DNA of 64,000 nt from Actinotalea solisilvae (GCF_016464425.1 NZ_JADDKQ010000006.1:62001-126000); one strand, 5' to 3'; shown: positions 6,923 through 15,537, numbered from the stretch's first letter. Numbers and translations: made by a program. The notes: a model not told the origin generated them from the sequence alone.

Positions 6923-8824
6923 ATGCAGTTCCACCACCACGGCTACGTCTCGGGCGACCCCCGCGTCGAGCCCGCGGCAGGCGTGGGCCTGGACCGTCCC
7001 GAGGAGCTCCCCGACGAGGTCGACGTCCTGATCGTCGGCGCCGGGCCGGCCGGGATGATCGCGGCCGCGCAGCTGGCGCAGTTCCCGACGCTGACGACGC
7101 GCATCGTCGACCGCCGCGAGGGGCGGCTCGCCGTCGGGCAGGCCGACGGGATCCAGGCGCGCAGCGTCGAGACGTTCCAGGCGTTCGGCTTCGCGGGGCG
7201 GATCGCCGAGGAGGCCTACCGCATCACCGAGATGTGCTTCTGGCACCCCGACCCGGACGACCCCTCGCGGATCGTCCGGGGCGAGCGTCCGCCCGACGAC
7301 CCGTCGGGCATCAGCGAGTTCCCGCACCTCATCGTCAACCAGGCCCGCGTGCTCGACTACTTCGCCGAGTTCATGGCGCACTCGCCCAGCCGCATGGCGC
7401 CCGACTACGGCTACGAGCTCGTGGGCCTCGAGCGCCGGGACGACGACGACCGCCCGGTCGCCGTGACGCTGCGCCGGACCGCGGGGGAGCGCGCGGGCGA
7501 GGAGCGCGTCGTCCGCGCGCGCTACGTGCTCGGGGCCGACGGCGCCCGGAGCGCGGTGCGCGCGTCGATCGGCTGCACCATGCGCGGCGACCAGGCGTTC
7601 CACGCCTGGGGCGTCATGGACGTCCTCGCCGTGACGGACTTTCCCGACATCCGGCTCAAGTGCGCGATCCAGTCCGGCGCGGGCGGCAACATCCTCCTCA
7701 TCCCGCGCGAGGGCGGCCACCTGTTCCGGATGTACGTCGACCTCGGCGAGGTGGACCCGGACAACCACCACGCCGTGCGCGCCACGACGATCGACCAGAT
7801 CGTGGCGCGGGCGAACGCGATCCTGCAGCCCTACACGCTCGACGTGCGCGAGGTCGCCTGGCACAGCGTCTACGAGGTCGCCCACCGCCTGACGGACCGG
7901 TTCGACGACGTCCCGGTCGGGGAGGCCGGCACCCGGCACCCGCGCGTGTTCATCGCGGGCGACGCCTGCCACACGCACAGCGCCAAGGCCGGCCAGGGCA
8001 TGAACGTCTCGATGCAGGACGGCTTCAACCTGGCCTGGAAGCTCGGCTACGTGCTCACGGGCCGCAGCCCGGAGGCGCTGCTCGAGACGTACTCGGCCGA
8101 GCGTCAGGTCGTCGCGCAGGCGCTCATCGACTTCGACAAGGAGTGGTCGACGCTCATGGCGAAGAAGCCGGGCGAGCTCGCCGACCCGGCCGAGGTCGCG
8201 GCGTACTACGTACGCACGACGGAGTTCCTCTTCGGCTTCATGACGCAGTACGCGCCGTCGATGATCGTGGCCGGGCCCGCGCACCAGGCGCTGGCCACGG
8301 GCTTCCCGGTCGGCAAGCGGTTCCGCTCGGCCCCCGTGGTGCGCGTCGCGGACGCGAACCCGCTGCACCTGGGTCACCAGCACCGCGCCGACGGCCGCTG
8401 GCGCGTGTACGCGTTCGCCGACGCGGGCGCGCCCGGGGAGGGCTCGGCCCTCGCGCGCTGGGCGGCGTGGATGACCGACGCCCGGGACTCGCCGGTCACC
8501 GCGCACCGGCGCGACGGCGAGGCGCTCGATGCCGTCCTCGACGTCAAGCTGGTGCTCCAGCAGCCGCACGCCGACGTCGACCTCGGGACGGTGCCCCGGC
8601 TGTTCCTACCGCTGACCGGTCCGTTCGAGCTCCTGGACTACGGGAAGGTCTTCGCGGCCGACCCGGCGGACGACGTCTTCGAGGCGCGCGGCGTCGACCG
8701 CGCGGGGTGCGTGGTCGTCGTGCGGCCCGACCAGTACGTCGCGGGCGTCTTCCCGCTCGGCGCGACGGACGAGCTCGCCGCCTTCTTCCGGCAGCACCTG
8801 CTGGACCTGCGGGGCGTCGGCTGA
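6923..8824 (+). CDS. MobA-like FAD aromatic hydroxylase (3-hydroxybenzoate 4-monooxygenase family)
   Basis: A 633-residue single-component flavoprotein hydroxylase. It has the dinucleotide fold VDVLIVGAGPAGMIAAAQ (about 33-51), the second FAD motif GDACHTHSAKAGQGMN, and a C-terminal thioredoxin-like phenol-hydroxylase domain. Similarity to Comamonas MobA, as I recall it, runs from the first residues (MQFH) to the end (VVRPDQYVAGVFPLG). MobA inserts a hydroxyl para to the existing one using NADPH and O2. ATG at 6923 follows AGGGGAG at eight bases. In this setting the substrate could be 3-hydroxyphenylacetate, giving homoprotocatechuate directly, or 3-hydroxybenzoate; no protocatechuate genes are visible here. 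Confidence 0.9.
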   Translation: MQFHHHGYVSGDPRVEPAAGVGLDRPEELPDEVDVLIVGAGPAGMIAAAQLAQFPTLTTRIVDRREGRLAVGQADGIQARSVETFQAFGFAGRIAEEAYRITEMCFWHPDPDDPSRIVRGERPPDDPSGISEFPHLIVNQARVLDYFAEFMAHSPSRMAPDYGYELVGLERRDDDDRPVAVTLRRTAGERAGEERVVRARYVLGADGARSAVRASIGCTMRGDQAFHAWGVMDVLAVTDFPDIRLKCAIQSGAGGNILLIPREGGHLFRMYVDLGEVDPDNHHAVRATTIDQIVARANAILQPYTLDVREVAWHSVYEVAHRLTDRFDDVPVGEAGTRHPRVFIAGDACHTHSAKAGQGMNVSMQDGFNLAWKLGYVLTGRSPEALLETYSAERQVVAQALIDFDKEWSTLMAKKPGELADPAEVAAYYVRTTEFLFGFMTQYAPSMIVAGPAHQALATGFPVGKRFRSAPVVRVADANPLHLGHQHRADGRWRVYAFADAGAPGEGSALARWAAWMTDARDSPVTAHRRDGEALDAVLDVKLVLQQPHADVDLGTVPRLFLPLTGPFELLDYGKVFAADPADDVFEARGVDRAGCVVVVRPDQYVAGVFPLGATDELAAFFRQHLLDLRGVG

Positions 8825-8895
8825 GGCGCTCTCGCGGGTCCTGCCCACGGAACATCCCACGTCTCCCGGTCGTTATGTCCGTGGAGATGAGAGCG

Positions 8896-9330
8896 ATGAA
8901 GCAGATGAAGCGGATCGAGGAGTTCGAGGACGAGGCCGGCCGCCTGGTGCGGTACCGGCGGCAGGACGGCGGCGCCGTCGTCGCCGTGGCGGCCGAGGTC
9001 GCCGAGGACGCGCGCCTCGGCGCGGACGCCTGGGTGGACCCGGGCGCGCGCGTGCTGGACGGCGCGAGCGTCGGGTCCCGGTGCTGGGTCGAGCGCGGGG
9101 CTGTCGTCGGACGGCGCGCGCAGCTCGGTGCCGGGGTGCACGTGGGGCGGGACGCCGTCGTCGGCGCGGGCGCGCGGGTCGGCGACCGGGCCACCGTCGG
9201 CGCGCGGGTGACCATCGCGGCGGGAGCCGTCGTCGCGCCCGACAGCCGCGTGCCGGACGACGCGAGCGTCCACGCGCCGCGCCCGCGGGGGAGCGTGCCG
9301 GTCGGGATCTCGCGGGACCTGGCCGCCTGA
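8896..9330 (+). CDS. Left-handed beta-helix (hexapeptide-repeat) protein
   Basis: A small protein of about 144 residues. After a charged N-terminus, residues 30-130 are built of [A/V/G]-x-x-x-x-[A/V] hexapeptide turns (for example AEDARLGADAWVDPGARVLD, then RDAVVGAGARVGDRATVGAR), the left-handed parallel beta-helix of acyltransferases and gamma-carbonic anhydrase-like proteins. No clear catalytic His loop is visible, and it is too short for a full sugar O-acyltransferase. ATG at 8896 is preferred because GGAG lies nine bases ahead; in-frame ATGs at 8875 and 8887 are alternatives. It stands alone between the hydroxylase and the glucanase, and its function is unknown. Confidence 0.7.
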   Translation: MKQMKRIEEFEDEAGRLVRYRRQDGGAVVAVAAEVAEDARLGADAWVDPGARVLDGASVGSRCWVERGAVVGRRAQLGAGVHVGRDAVVGAGARVGDRATVGARVTIAAGAVVAPDSRVPDDASVHAPRPRGSVPVGISRDLAA

Positions 9331-9712
9331 CGCGCACGCCGGACGGCGTGGTCCCGGACGTGCGGCGCACGGTGCTGGAGTGACGCGTGACGACTGCCGG
9401 CGGCCGGTCCGGGCGTCCGTCCGTCCCGTCGGTCCCGTGCGCCGCACGTCCCGTCGGGGAAGGCGGGCGCCTGTGGCGCGCCGGCCGGTCCGCGACCTAC
9501 GGGATGCCCCGTAGATCGGTCCGGCGGCCTTGACCCGGTGCGGTTGACACGTGTCAGCATGGCGGCGACACGGCTGGTCCCGCCCCGCGCGGGTCGTGCC
9601 CGCGCGCCCGCCGGACGACGTCGTCCGGCAGCCGGGCAGGCCGTGTCCGGCGCGCAGCGACGCGCGCCCCGTGCGCCCACCGCGCGCGGTACCGCCTGGC
9701 GAAGGGACGAGG
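9331..9712. promoter_or_regulatory. Long leader of the glucanase gene with palindromes
   Basis: This 382-base gap has no convincing gene. It holds a hairpin with arms CTACGGG/CCCGTAG (9497-9514) and the perfect 12-bp palindrome TGACACGTGTCA at 9545-9556. A TTGACA at 9544-9549 overlaps that palindrome, but no good -10 follows at the usual distance. The palindrome is a reasonable operator candidate for carbon-source control of the GH64 gene. Confidence 0.4.
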
Positions 9713-11311
9713 ATGCGTCTGCTACGGAAGTGGCTCAGCGCGTTGGTGGTCGGGGGGCTGTGCGCCGTGGGCGCCACCGTCGCGTCACCGGCGGCGGCGA
9801 TCGGGCCGGACCGGCTGCCCATCACGATCGCGAACCAGTCGGGCCGGGGCGAGCAGGTGTTCGTCCACGTGCTCGGCACCGACCTCGCGACCGGGCGGCT
9901 CGGCTGGGTCGACGCGGGCGGCACGTTCCGCCCGTGGCCCGCCGGGTCCAACCCGCCGTCGCCCGCGCCGGACAGCGCGATCGCGGGGCCGTCGAACGGC
10001 GGGGCCGTGACCGTGCAGGTCCCGCGCGGCTTCTCCGGCCGCATCTACTTCTCGTTCGGGCAGAAGCTGCCCTTCTCGCTCACGCCCGACGGCCTCGTCC
10101 AGCCCGCGCCGTGGGCCGGGGGCGACCCGACGCGCGACATCCTCTTCGACTGGAGCGAGCTCACCTACAACGACGCCGGCCTGTGGCTCAACAGCTCGCA
10201 GGTCGACATGTTCGCGGTGCCGCACGCGGTGAGCGTCACCGGCGCCTCGGGCGCGACGCGCACGACCGGGACGCTCGTGGCGAACGGCCGTCAGCAGATC
10301 ATCGACGCGCTGCGCGCGAACCCCGACTGGGCCCGCAGCGTCGTCACGCGCGCCGACGGCACGGTGCTGCGCGTGCTCGCGCCCGGCAAGGCGGCGAGCG
10401 CGGGTCTGCTCAGCGCGACGTACCTCGACGGCTACATCGCGTCGGCGTGGAACGCCTACACGACGCGCACGCTCACGGTGCAGCCCTTCGGCGACCGTCC
10501 CGAGATCCGCTACACGGGCCGCACGTCCGGCACGACGATGCGGTTCACGGACGCGTCCGGGCGCGAGGTCGCGGCCTTCCAGCGACCGTCGTCGTCGGAC
10601 GTGTGGGGCTGTGACGGCGCGCTGCACGCGCCCAACGACCAGGTGGTCGGCCCGATCGCGCGCACGCTGTGCGCCGCGCTGTTCCGCGGCACCCTTGGCG
10701 CGAGCAGCACCGAGCCCGTGCTCGACGCGTCGCAGTTCTACCGGAGCAGCCCGCCCAACCTGTACGGACGCGTCATCCACGCGGCCATGACCGACGGGCG
10801 CGCGTACGCGTTCGCGTTCGACGACGTCGGCGCGTTCGAGTCCCTCGTGCACGACGGCGACCCGCGCAGCGCGCGCATCGACCTCACGCCCTTCTCGGGC
10901 GGCGGCACCGGCCCTGCGACGGGGACGGGCGCGGTCCGGGCCGGCGTGTCCGGCAAGTGCCTCGACGTCTCGGGCGGGAACAGCGCCAACGGCACCGCCG
11001 TCCAGCTCTGGGACTGCAACGGCACGGCGGCGCAGCGGTGGACCTTCGGCTCCGACGGCACGCTGCGCGCGCTCGGCAAGTGCCTCGACGTCGCGGAGTG
11101 GGGCACGGCCAACGGCTCGAAGCTCCAGATCTGGGACTGCAACCCGGGCCAGTCGAACCAGACCTGGGTGCGTCAGGGGAACGCGTACCGCAACCCCGCG
11201 TCGAACCGCTGCCTGGACAACCCGAGCAACCAGGCGGTCAACGGCAACCGCATCCAGCTCTGGGACTGCTTCAACAACAGCGCCCAGTGGTGGTCGGTGC
11301 CCGGCGCCTGA
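9713..11311 (+). CDS. Secreted GH64 endo-beta-1,3-glucanase with ricin-type lectin domain
   Basis: A 532-residue secreted enzyme. Residues 1-29 are a signal peptide (MRLLRK, hydrophobic core, cleavage after SPAAA). Residues about 33-385 match glycoside hydrolase family 64, which releases laminaripentaose from beta-1,3-glucan. The family's acid/base pair appears as E149 and D165, with the expected 16-residue spacing (DWSELTYND and SSQVDMF). Residues about 400-532 are a CBM13 beta-trefoil with three QxW repeats (QLWDCN, QIWDCN, QLWDCF). ATG at 9713 follows GGGACGAGG. It would attack fungal walls or callose outside the cell. Monocistronic and ended by a hairpin. Confidence 0.93.
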   Translation: MRLLRKWLSALVVGGLCAVGATVASPAAAIGPDRLPITIANQSGRGEQVFVHVLGTDLATGRLGWVDAGGTFRPWPAGSNPPSPAPDSAIAGPSNGGAVTVQVPRGFSGRIYFSFGQKLPFSLTPDGLVQPAPWAGGDPTRDILFDWSELTYNDAGLWLNSSQVDMFAVPHAVSVTGASGATRTTGTLVANGRQQIIDALRANPDWARSVVTRADGTVLRVLAPGKAASAGLLSATYLDGYIASAWNAYTTRTLTVQPFGDRPEIRYTGRTSGTTMRFTDASGREVAAFQRPSSSDVWGCDGALHAPNDQVVGPIARTLCAALFRGTLGASSTEPVLDASQFYRSSPPNLYGRVIHAAMTDGRAYAFAFDDVGAFESLVHDGDPRSARIDLTPFSGGGTGPATGTGAVRAGVSGKCLDVSGGNSANGTAVQLWDCNGTAAQRWTFGSDGTLRALGKCLDVAEWGTANGSKLQIWDCNPGQSNQTWVRQGNAYRNPASNRCLDNPSNQAVNGNRIQLWDCFNNSAQWWSVPGA

Positions 11312-11334
11312 CCCGTGCTCCTCGGGCGGGTCAG
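11308..11334. terminator. Bidirectional hairpin between GH64 and TetR genes
   Basis: Perfect 8-bp arms CTGACCCG (11308-11315) and CGGGTCAG (11327-11334) surround an 11-base loop. The stem overlaps the stop codons of both convergent genes. There is no T-run, as is usual in such GC-rich genomes. Confidence 0.55.
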
Positions 11335-11903
11335 GGGTTCCTGGCCCGCCCGAGGACGTGGTCGACCACGCGCTCGGCGTACGCGCGGTCGAGCGGCCCG
11401 CCGGAGACCATCCGGCGGTAGAACAGGGGGCCGCTCAGCAGGTCGAGCAGGAGGCCGAGGTCGGCGTCCTTCGCCAGCTCCCCACGCCGCACCGCGCGTT
11501 CGAGCACCCGCAGCACCGGGGCGTGCCGGCGGGCCGCCTGCCGCCGGTGGAGCTCGGCGAAGTCGGCGTCGCGCTCGGCGGCGTCGATCAGGGCGGGCAT
11601 GAGACGCGCGGCGGGCGAGGAGGACAACGCGTCGGCCAGGCCGCCGACGAGCAGCAGCAGGTCGCCGCGGACGCTCCCGGTGTCGGGGGCGTCGGGCGGC
11701 TGGAGGAGGCTGTCGAACGCGTCCTGCACCAGCGCGGCCTGCCCGGGCCACTGTCGGTAGATGGTGGTCTTGGCGACCCCCGAACGGTCGGCGACGGCCT
11801 CGATCGTCGTGCCGGCGATGCCGCGCTCGACGAGGAGCTCGAGCGCCGCCGTCAGCGCCCGCGCACGGCTGCGCGCGACGCGGGGGTGCAGGCCGGCGGT
11901 CAC
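11331..11903 (-). CDS. TetR-family repressor
   Basis: A 190-residue regulator with an N-terminal helix-turn-helix (TIEAVADRSGVAKTTIYRQW, about residues 32-51) and a divergent helical ligand domain of the TetR_C type found in actinobacterial repressors. The GTG start overlaps the stop of the preceding NmrA-like gene (GTGA), making it the last gene of a three-gene operon. The perfect inverted repeat at 13281-13308, directly upstream of the operon's first gene, is the obvious binding site. It probably autoregulates the operon in response to a small hydrophobic or reactive compound; the ligand cannot be deduced. Confidence 0.9.
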   Translation of the reverse strand: MTAGLHPRVARSRARALTAALELLVERGIAGTTIEAVADRSGVAKTTIYRQWPGQAALVQDAFDSLLQPPDAPDTGSVRGDLLLLVGGLADALSSSPAARLMPALIDAAERDADFAELHRRQAARRHAPVLRVLERAVRRGELAKDADLGLLLDLLSGPLFYRRMVSGGPLDRAYAERVVDHVLGRARNP

Positions 11904-12775
11904 CGGACCGCCCAGCGGTCGAGGTGGTCGCGGACGTAGTCCACGAGGTCGCGTGCCGGTCGACCGAGGAGCTGCTGGACGGTCGGGTCCACGGCCTCGG
12001 CCTGGCCCCGGCGCAGCCCCGTGTGCAGCACGGTCTGGACGAGGACCTGCGGCGCCGGGAGACCGCGCCCGCGCAGGTGACGGGCGTAGCCGACGACGCT
12101 CGCGGGCTCGTAGCGCACCGGCCGGCCGAGCTGCCGCGTGAGGATCTCGGCGACCTCGTCGAACCCGACCGCGCGCGGTCCCGTGAGGGTGTACCCCGCG
12201 CCGCGGTGCGCCGCCGGCTCGGCGAGCACGACGGCGGCGACGTCGCCGAGGTCCCGAACGTCGACGAAGGCCGCCCGCCCGGCGCCGGCCGGCAGGTAGA
12301 GGCGCGAGTCCTCGACGATGTCCGCCCGGTAGGCGTCCGCGAGGTTCTGGGCGAAGAACCCGGGCCGCAGGATCGTCCACGACGTGCCCGAGCCGTCGAG
12401 CCGGCGCAGGCGTGCCTCGACCCGGTGGTGGGGGACGACCCGGTTGGTGTCGGCGCCCGTGACCGAGGCGAAGACGACGTGCTCGACGCCGTGCCGCTGC
12501 GCGGCGTCGACGAGTGCGTTGAGCGTCGGACCGACGCGCGTGATCGCCGGCGGCCGGACGAGGAACAGGGCCGACGCCCCGGACAGCGCGTCGTCGAACG
12601 TGCTCGGGTCGTGCAGGTCGAGCCGCACGCGTGCGACGTCGCCGAACGCGGCGCGCAGGCGCTCAGGGTCGGTGCCGGCGGCGCGGACGGGCACGCCCGC
12701 CGCCGCCAGGGACCGGACCACGGCGCCGCCGACGTTCCCGCTCGCGCCGGTGACGAGCACCGGGCCGCGCGTCAC
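11900..12775 (-). CDS. NmrA-like NAD(P)H-binding protein
   Basis: A 291-residue atypical short-chain dehydrogenase fold. The N-terminal motif VLVTGASGNVGGAVVRSL is the glycine-rich NADP site. The Tyr-x-x-x-Lys catalytic pair is not evident, as in NmrA/QOR2-type sensors and quinone reductases. The tail (RDLVDYVRDHLDRW) is typical of the actinobacterial branch. GTG at 12775 overlaps the stop of the upstream F420-type gene, and the stop overlaps the TetR start. The operon suggests a role in quinone or electrophile reduction under TetR control, but a pure redox-sensor role is also possible. Confidence 0.85.
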   Translation of the reverse strand: MTRGPVLVTGASGNVGGAVVRSLAAAGVPVRAAGTDPERLRAAFGDVARVRLDLHDPSTFDDALSGASALFLVRPPAITRVGPTLNALVDAAQRHGVEHVVFASVTGADTNRVVPHHRVEARLRRLDGSGTSWTILRPGFFAQNLADAYRADIVEDSRLYLPAGAGRAAFVDVRDLGDVAAVVLAEPAAHRGAGYTLTGPRAVGFDEVAEILTRQLGRPVRYEPASVVGYARHLRGRGLPAPQVLVQTVLHTGLRRGQAEAVDPTVQQLLGRPARDLVDYVRDHLDRWAVR

Positions 12776-13272
12776 GGTGCTGCCGTCACGTCGAGGCGGA
12801 CGACGGCCAGGCCGTCACGCACGGCGGCGTCGGCGAGCTCCTCGAGCGTCGGCACCCGGTCGACGGTGAGGCGGATCCCCATCCGGCGGCCCGCCCGGCG
12901 GTGCCGCTCGGCCTCGATGAGCGCCCGGTACACCCGCGCGACCGTGTCCGGGTCCTCGACCAGCTCCGCCCGGGCCGGGCGCCGGACGCCGAGCAGGGTC
13001 ACCTCGACGTCCGGGCGGCCGCGGAGGTTGTGCCGCCACCGGGAGCTCGTGAGCACGAGCAGGCGGCCGTCGTCCTCGCGGCGGTACGCGACGGGGAACG
13101 TCAGCGCGCGACCGGACTGGCGGCCCGTGACGTGGAGCAGCAGGAGCGCCCGGCCGATGCGGGACGCGCGGCGCGGCGACGAGAGCAGCCACCGCATCAC
13201 GCGGTTGACGACGACGTAGGCGCGCTTCGGTGGGTGGGCCGCCTCGACGGCGGGGCGCTGGCTCGGGTCCAT
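12772..13272 (-). CDS. Nitroreductase/deazaflavin-dependent (DDN-like) oxidoreductase
   Basis: A 166-residue split-barrel protein of the F420H2-dependent Ddn/FDOR-B type. Visible landmarks are the basic N-terminal helix, LLLHVTGRQSGRALTFPV (about 43-60), then VLTSSRWRHNLRGRPDVEV, where family members bind the cofactor phosphate. Ddn relatives reduce quinones and nitro compounds using F420H2. It is the first gene of the operon with the NmrA-like and TetR genes; ATG at 13272 lies eight bases from the operator palindrome. Cofactor use (F420 against FMN or heme) is inferred from the family only. Confidence 0.85.
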   Translation of the reverse strand: MDPSQRPAVEAAHPPKRAYVVVNRVMRWLLSSPRRASRIGRALLLLHVTGRQSGRALTFPVAYRREDDGRLLVLTSSRWRHNLRGRPDVEVTLLGVRRPARAELVEDPDTVARVYRALIEAERHRRAGRRMGIRLTVDRVPTLEELADAAVRDGLAVVRLDVTAAP

Positions 13273-13280
13273 GCCTCGAT

Positions 13281-13308
13281 CCTAACGCTACGCATCCGTA
13301 GCGTTAGG
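13281..13308. promoter_or_regulatory. TetR operator, perfect inverted repeat
   Basis: Arms CCTAACGCTACG (13281-13292) and CGTAGCGTTAGG (13297-13308) are perfectly complementary around a CATC spacer. The site is eight bases upstream of the first gene of the TetR-ended operon and also covers the last codons and stop of the co-directional gene upstream. Size and symmetry fit a TetR dimer-of-dimers site. Confidence 0.8.
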
Positions 13309-14568
13309 ACCTTCGGGCCCGACGGGACCGGAAGTGGCGTCGTACCTGTGGCCGGCCGCGCGGAGGCGCTCCACGAGCACGTCGCCGACGCCGGTGGCCG
13401 GGGTGAGGGAGCCGGCGCGGTCCGGGAGCCGGTCGCCGTCGAGCGCGAGGGCCAGGGCTGCCTCGCCGAGCATGACGGCGGTCGCGGCATACCCCGGGTC
13501 GCCCGGGCCTGCGGCGACGGCCGCGTAGCGCCGCCCCGACGACGTCGTCGCGCGGAGCTCCATCCGGAACCAGCCCTCGGCGCGGGTCCGCTCGTCCGGC
13601 CCGGTGCCCGGCGCCGGCAGCAGCCGGTCGAGCAGCGCGCGGGCCGGCGGCAGGGCGAGGGCCGCGGCCCCGAGCCCGAGCCCCGCGGCGAGCCCGACGG
13701 CGGTGAGCGCGCCGCGCGCACCGCGTCCGGTGGCGCTCGCCTCGGCGTAGCGCAGGCCGCGCCCGTACGCCCAGCCCAGGAGGGCGTTCGAGCGCCGCAC
13801 GACCCGCGAGTTCACCGACGCCATGGGGAAGGGCGCGACCCAGGCGCCGTCGGACAGCCGTGCGGGGGGCGTCGCGCTCGGGGGCTGGGGCGCGGCCGGT
13901 TCAGCGTCGCGGTCGGGGGAGAGCGCGTACGGGTCGGCGAGGAGCCGGCGTGCCGCGGGGTCGCGCGCGGCGAGCTCGACGATCCCGCGCACGGACGCGA
14001 CCGTGCCGCCGCTCACCCCGCCGCGGGCGCGGGCGACGGTGAGGATGCGCTCGAGGGTGCCGGCGCCGTCCGCCGCGACGCGTCGGTGCAGGGTGAGGAC
14101 GCCGAGGTCGGACGGCACGGAGTCGTAGCCGCACGCGTGCACGAGTCGCGCGCCGCTCGCACGCGCGACGGCGTCGTACCCGTCGATCGCCGCCCGGATG
14201 AAGGGCACCTCGCCTGTGAGGTCGGCGTAGTGCGTGCCGGCCCGCGCGCAGGCCGCCACCACGGGCAGCCCGTGGCGCAGGTAGGGACCGACCGTGGTCA
14301 CGACGACGCGCGTCGAGCCGGCGAGGGCGGCGAGCGAGGCGGCGTCGTCGACGTCGGCGACCAGCAGGGGCCAGTCGTGAGCCCGCCCGGGCAGGCCGGC
14401 GCGCACCCGCTCGAGGCGGTCGCGCGAGCGCCCCGCGAGCGCGACCCGGGTGCCCGCCGGTGCGTGTCGCGCGAGGTGCTCGGCGGTGAGGGCGCCGACG
14501 AACCCGGTGGCACCCAGGACGACGACGTCGTGGTCGCGCACGTCAGGGTCGTGCGGGGCAGGAGTCAT
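13288..14568 (-). CDS. Saccharopine dehydrogenase-like / trans-acting enoyl reductase family protein
   Basis: A 426-residue protein with an N-terminal NAD(P)-binding fold (VVVLGATGFVGALTAEHLA, about 15-33) and the motifs VVTTVGPYLRHGLPVVAAC and HYADLTGEVPF that mark the family containing the mycobacterial trans-acting enoyl reductase and saccharopine dehydrogenase-like oxidoreductases. A hydrophobic stretch near residues 300-325 may contact membrane or lipid. In mycobacteria such proteins reduce lipid intermediates; here no polyketide synthase is nearby, so the substrate is open. Its stop codon lies inside the TetR operator of the next operon. It starts 47 bases from the end of the DeoR gene and may share its transcript. 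Confidence 0.82.
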   Translation of the reverse strand: MTPAPHDPDVRDHDVVVLGATGFVGALTAEHLARHAPAGTRVALAGRSRDRLERVRAGLPGRAHDWPLLVADVDDAASLAALAGSTRVVVTTVGPYLRHGLPVVAACARAGTHYADLTGEVPFIRAAIDGYDAVARASGARLVHACGYDSVPSDLGVLTLHRRVAADGAGTLERILTVARARGGVSGGTVASVRGIVELAARDPAARRLLADPYALSPDRDAEPAAPQPPSATPPARLSDGAWVAPFPMASVNSRVVRRSNALLGWAYGRGLRYAEASATGRGARGALTAVGLAAGLGLGAAALALPPARALLDRLLPAPGTGPDERTRAEGWFRMELRATTSSGRRYAAVAAGPGDPGYAATAVMLGEAALALALDGDRLPDRAGSLTPATGVGDVLVERLRAAGHRYDATSGPVGPEGPNATDA

Positions 14569-14614
14569 GCCGCGATGCTCCCCGCGCGGTCCGCGGGCCG
14601 CCAGCGGGCCGGGG

Positions 14615-15427
14615 TCAGGGCTCGGGCGTGAGGACCTCGACGTCGGCCGCGCGCAGCGCCTCGGCGAGGTCCGCGGGTGGCGCGGCATCGGTCACGAGGT
14701 AGTCCGCACGGCCCAGCTCCGCGATCTGCGCGAAGAGCCGCCGCCCGAACTTGGTCGAGTCGGCGAGCACGGCGACGCGCGTGGAGCGGTCCATCATCTC
14801 GCGCATCATCGCCGCCTCGCCGAGGTTGCTCGTCGAGTACCCCGCGTCCGCCGAGACGGCGCCGACGCCGATGAGCGCGAGGTCGCAGCGGATCTCGCGG
14901 TCCGCGCCGCTCTGCACCGGGAAGGCGACCGCCCCGACCGTGCCCTGCGCGCTGACGCGGACCACGCCGCCGAACACGTAGAGGTCGCGGAACGCCGCCG
15001 GGCTGAGCTCGGTCGCGAGACGGAGCGAGTTCGTCGCGATCGTGAGGTCGCGGTGCTCGGCGAGGTGACGGGCCGTGGCGAGCGTCGTCGTGCCCGCGTT
15101 GATCATGATGGCGGCGCCGTCCGGGACGAGGGTCGCGGCGAGCGCACCGATCTGGTCCTTCGCCTGCGTCTGCATGCGCAGCCGGACGTCGACGCCCGTG
15201 TCGGGCCGTGGCACGGCCTGCGGGCTGATGGCGCCCCCGTGCGTGCGGATGAGCACGCCCTCGGCGTCGAGCTGGTCGAGGTCGCGCCGGATCGTGTCGG
15301 GCGACACGTCGAACCGCTCGGCGAGGTGGGCGACCGTCACCTGGCCGGAGTCGGCGACGTACGCCGCGAGCTCGGCCTTGCGGCCGGCCGGCAGGCGGCG
15401 CGCGGACCCGTCGATCGTCGTGGACAT
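14615..15427 (-). CDS. DeoR/GlpR-family repressor of the sugar operon
   Basis: A 270-residue DeoR regulator. The N-terminal winged helix (about 15-70) has the family signature VTVAHLAERFDVSPDTIRRD and ends in LIRTHGGA. The C-terminal half is the sugar-phosphate-sensing DeoRC domain, with INAGTTTLATARHL and LIGVGAVSADAGYSTSN. Such proteins release DNA on binding a phosphorylated sugar. It is divergent from the ABC importer operon, and the 200-base gap holds two similar 16-base sites, one on the importer promoter. It most likely represses the importer and catabolic genes until a sugar phosphate made by the operon accumulates. Confidence 0.92.
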   Translation of the reverse strand: MSTTIDGSARRLPAGRKAELAAYVADSGQVTVAHLAERFDVSPDTIRRDLDQLDAEGVLIRTHGGAISPQAVPRPDTGVDVRLRMQTQAKDQIGALAATLVPDGAAIMINAGTTTLATARHLAEHRDLTIATNSLRLATELSPAAFRDLYVFGGVVRVSAQGTVGAVAFPVQSGADREIRCDLALIGVGAVSADAGYSTSNLGEAAMMREMMDRSTRVAVLADSTKFGRRLFAQIAELGRADYLVTDAAPPADLAEALRAADVEVLTPEP

Positions 15428-15456
15428 GCGAGAAGTGAAGCCGACGATGCGACTTC

Positions 15457-15472
15457 ATGCAAGAAACCGCAT
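15457..15472. promoter_or_regulatory. DeoR site 1
   Basis: ATGC-AAGAAACC-GCAT, half-sites flanking an asymmetric GAAACC core. It shares this layout with the site at 15565 and lies 30 bases upstream of the DeoR start, where it could provide autoregulation. A wider frame, CGATGC (15445) and GCATCG (15469), adds further symmetry. Confidence 0.5.
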
Positions 15473-15537
15473 CGGCCATCTCGGATCGGTGGCGGCGACT
15501 GTGCGCGCTGCGGGTCGCACCGGGTGCTGAGAGGGCG

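Noticed and set aside
9497..9514. Terminator of the hexapeptide-repeat gene
   Set aside because: Only a 7-bp stem, more than 160 bases after the stop codon; it may equally be part of the glucanase leader.
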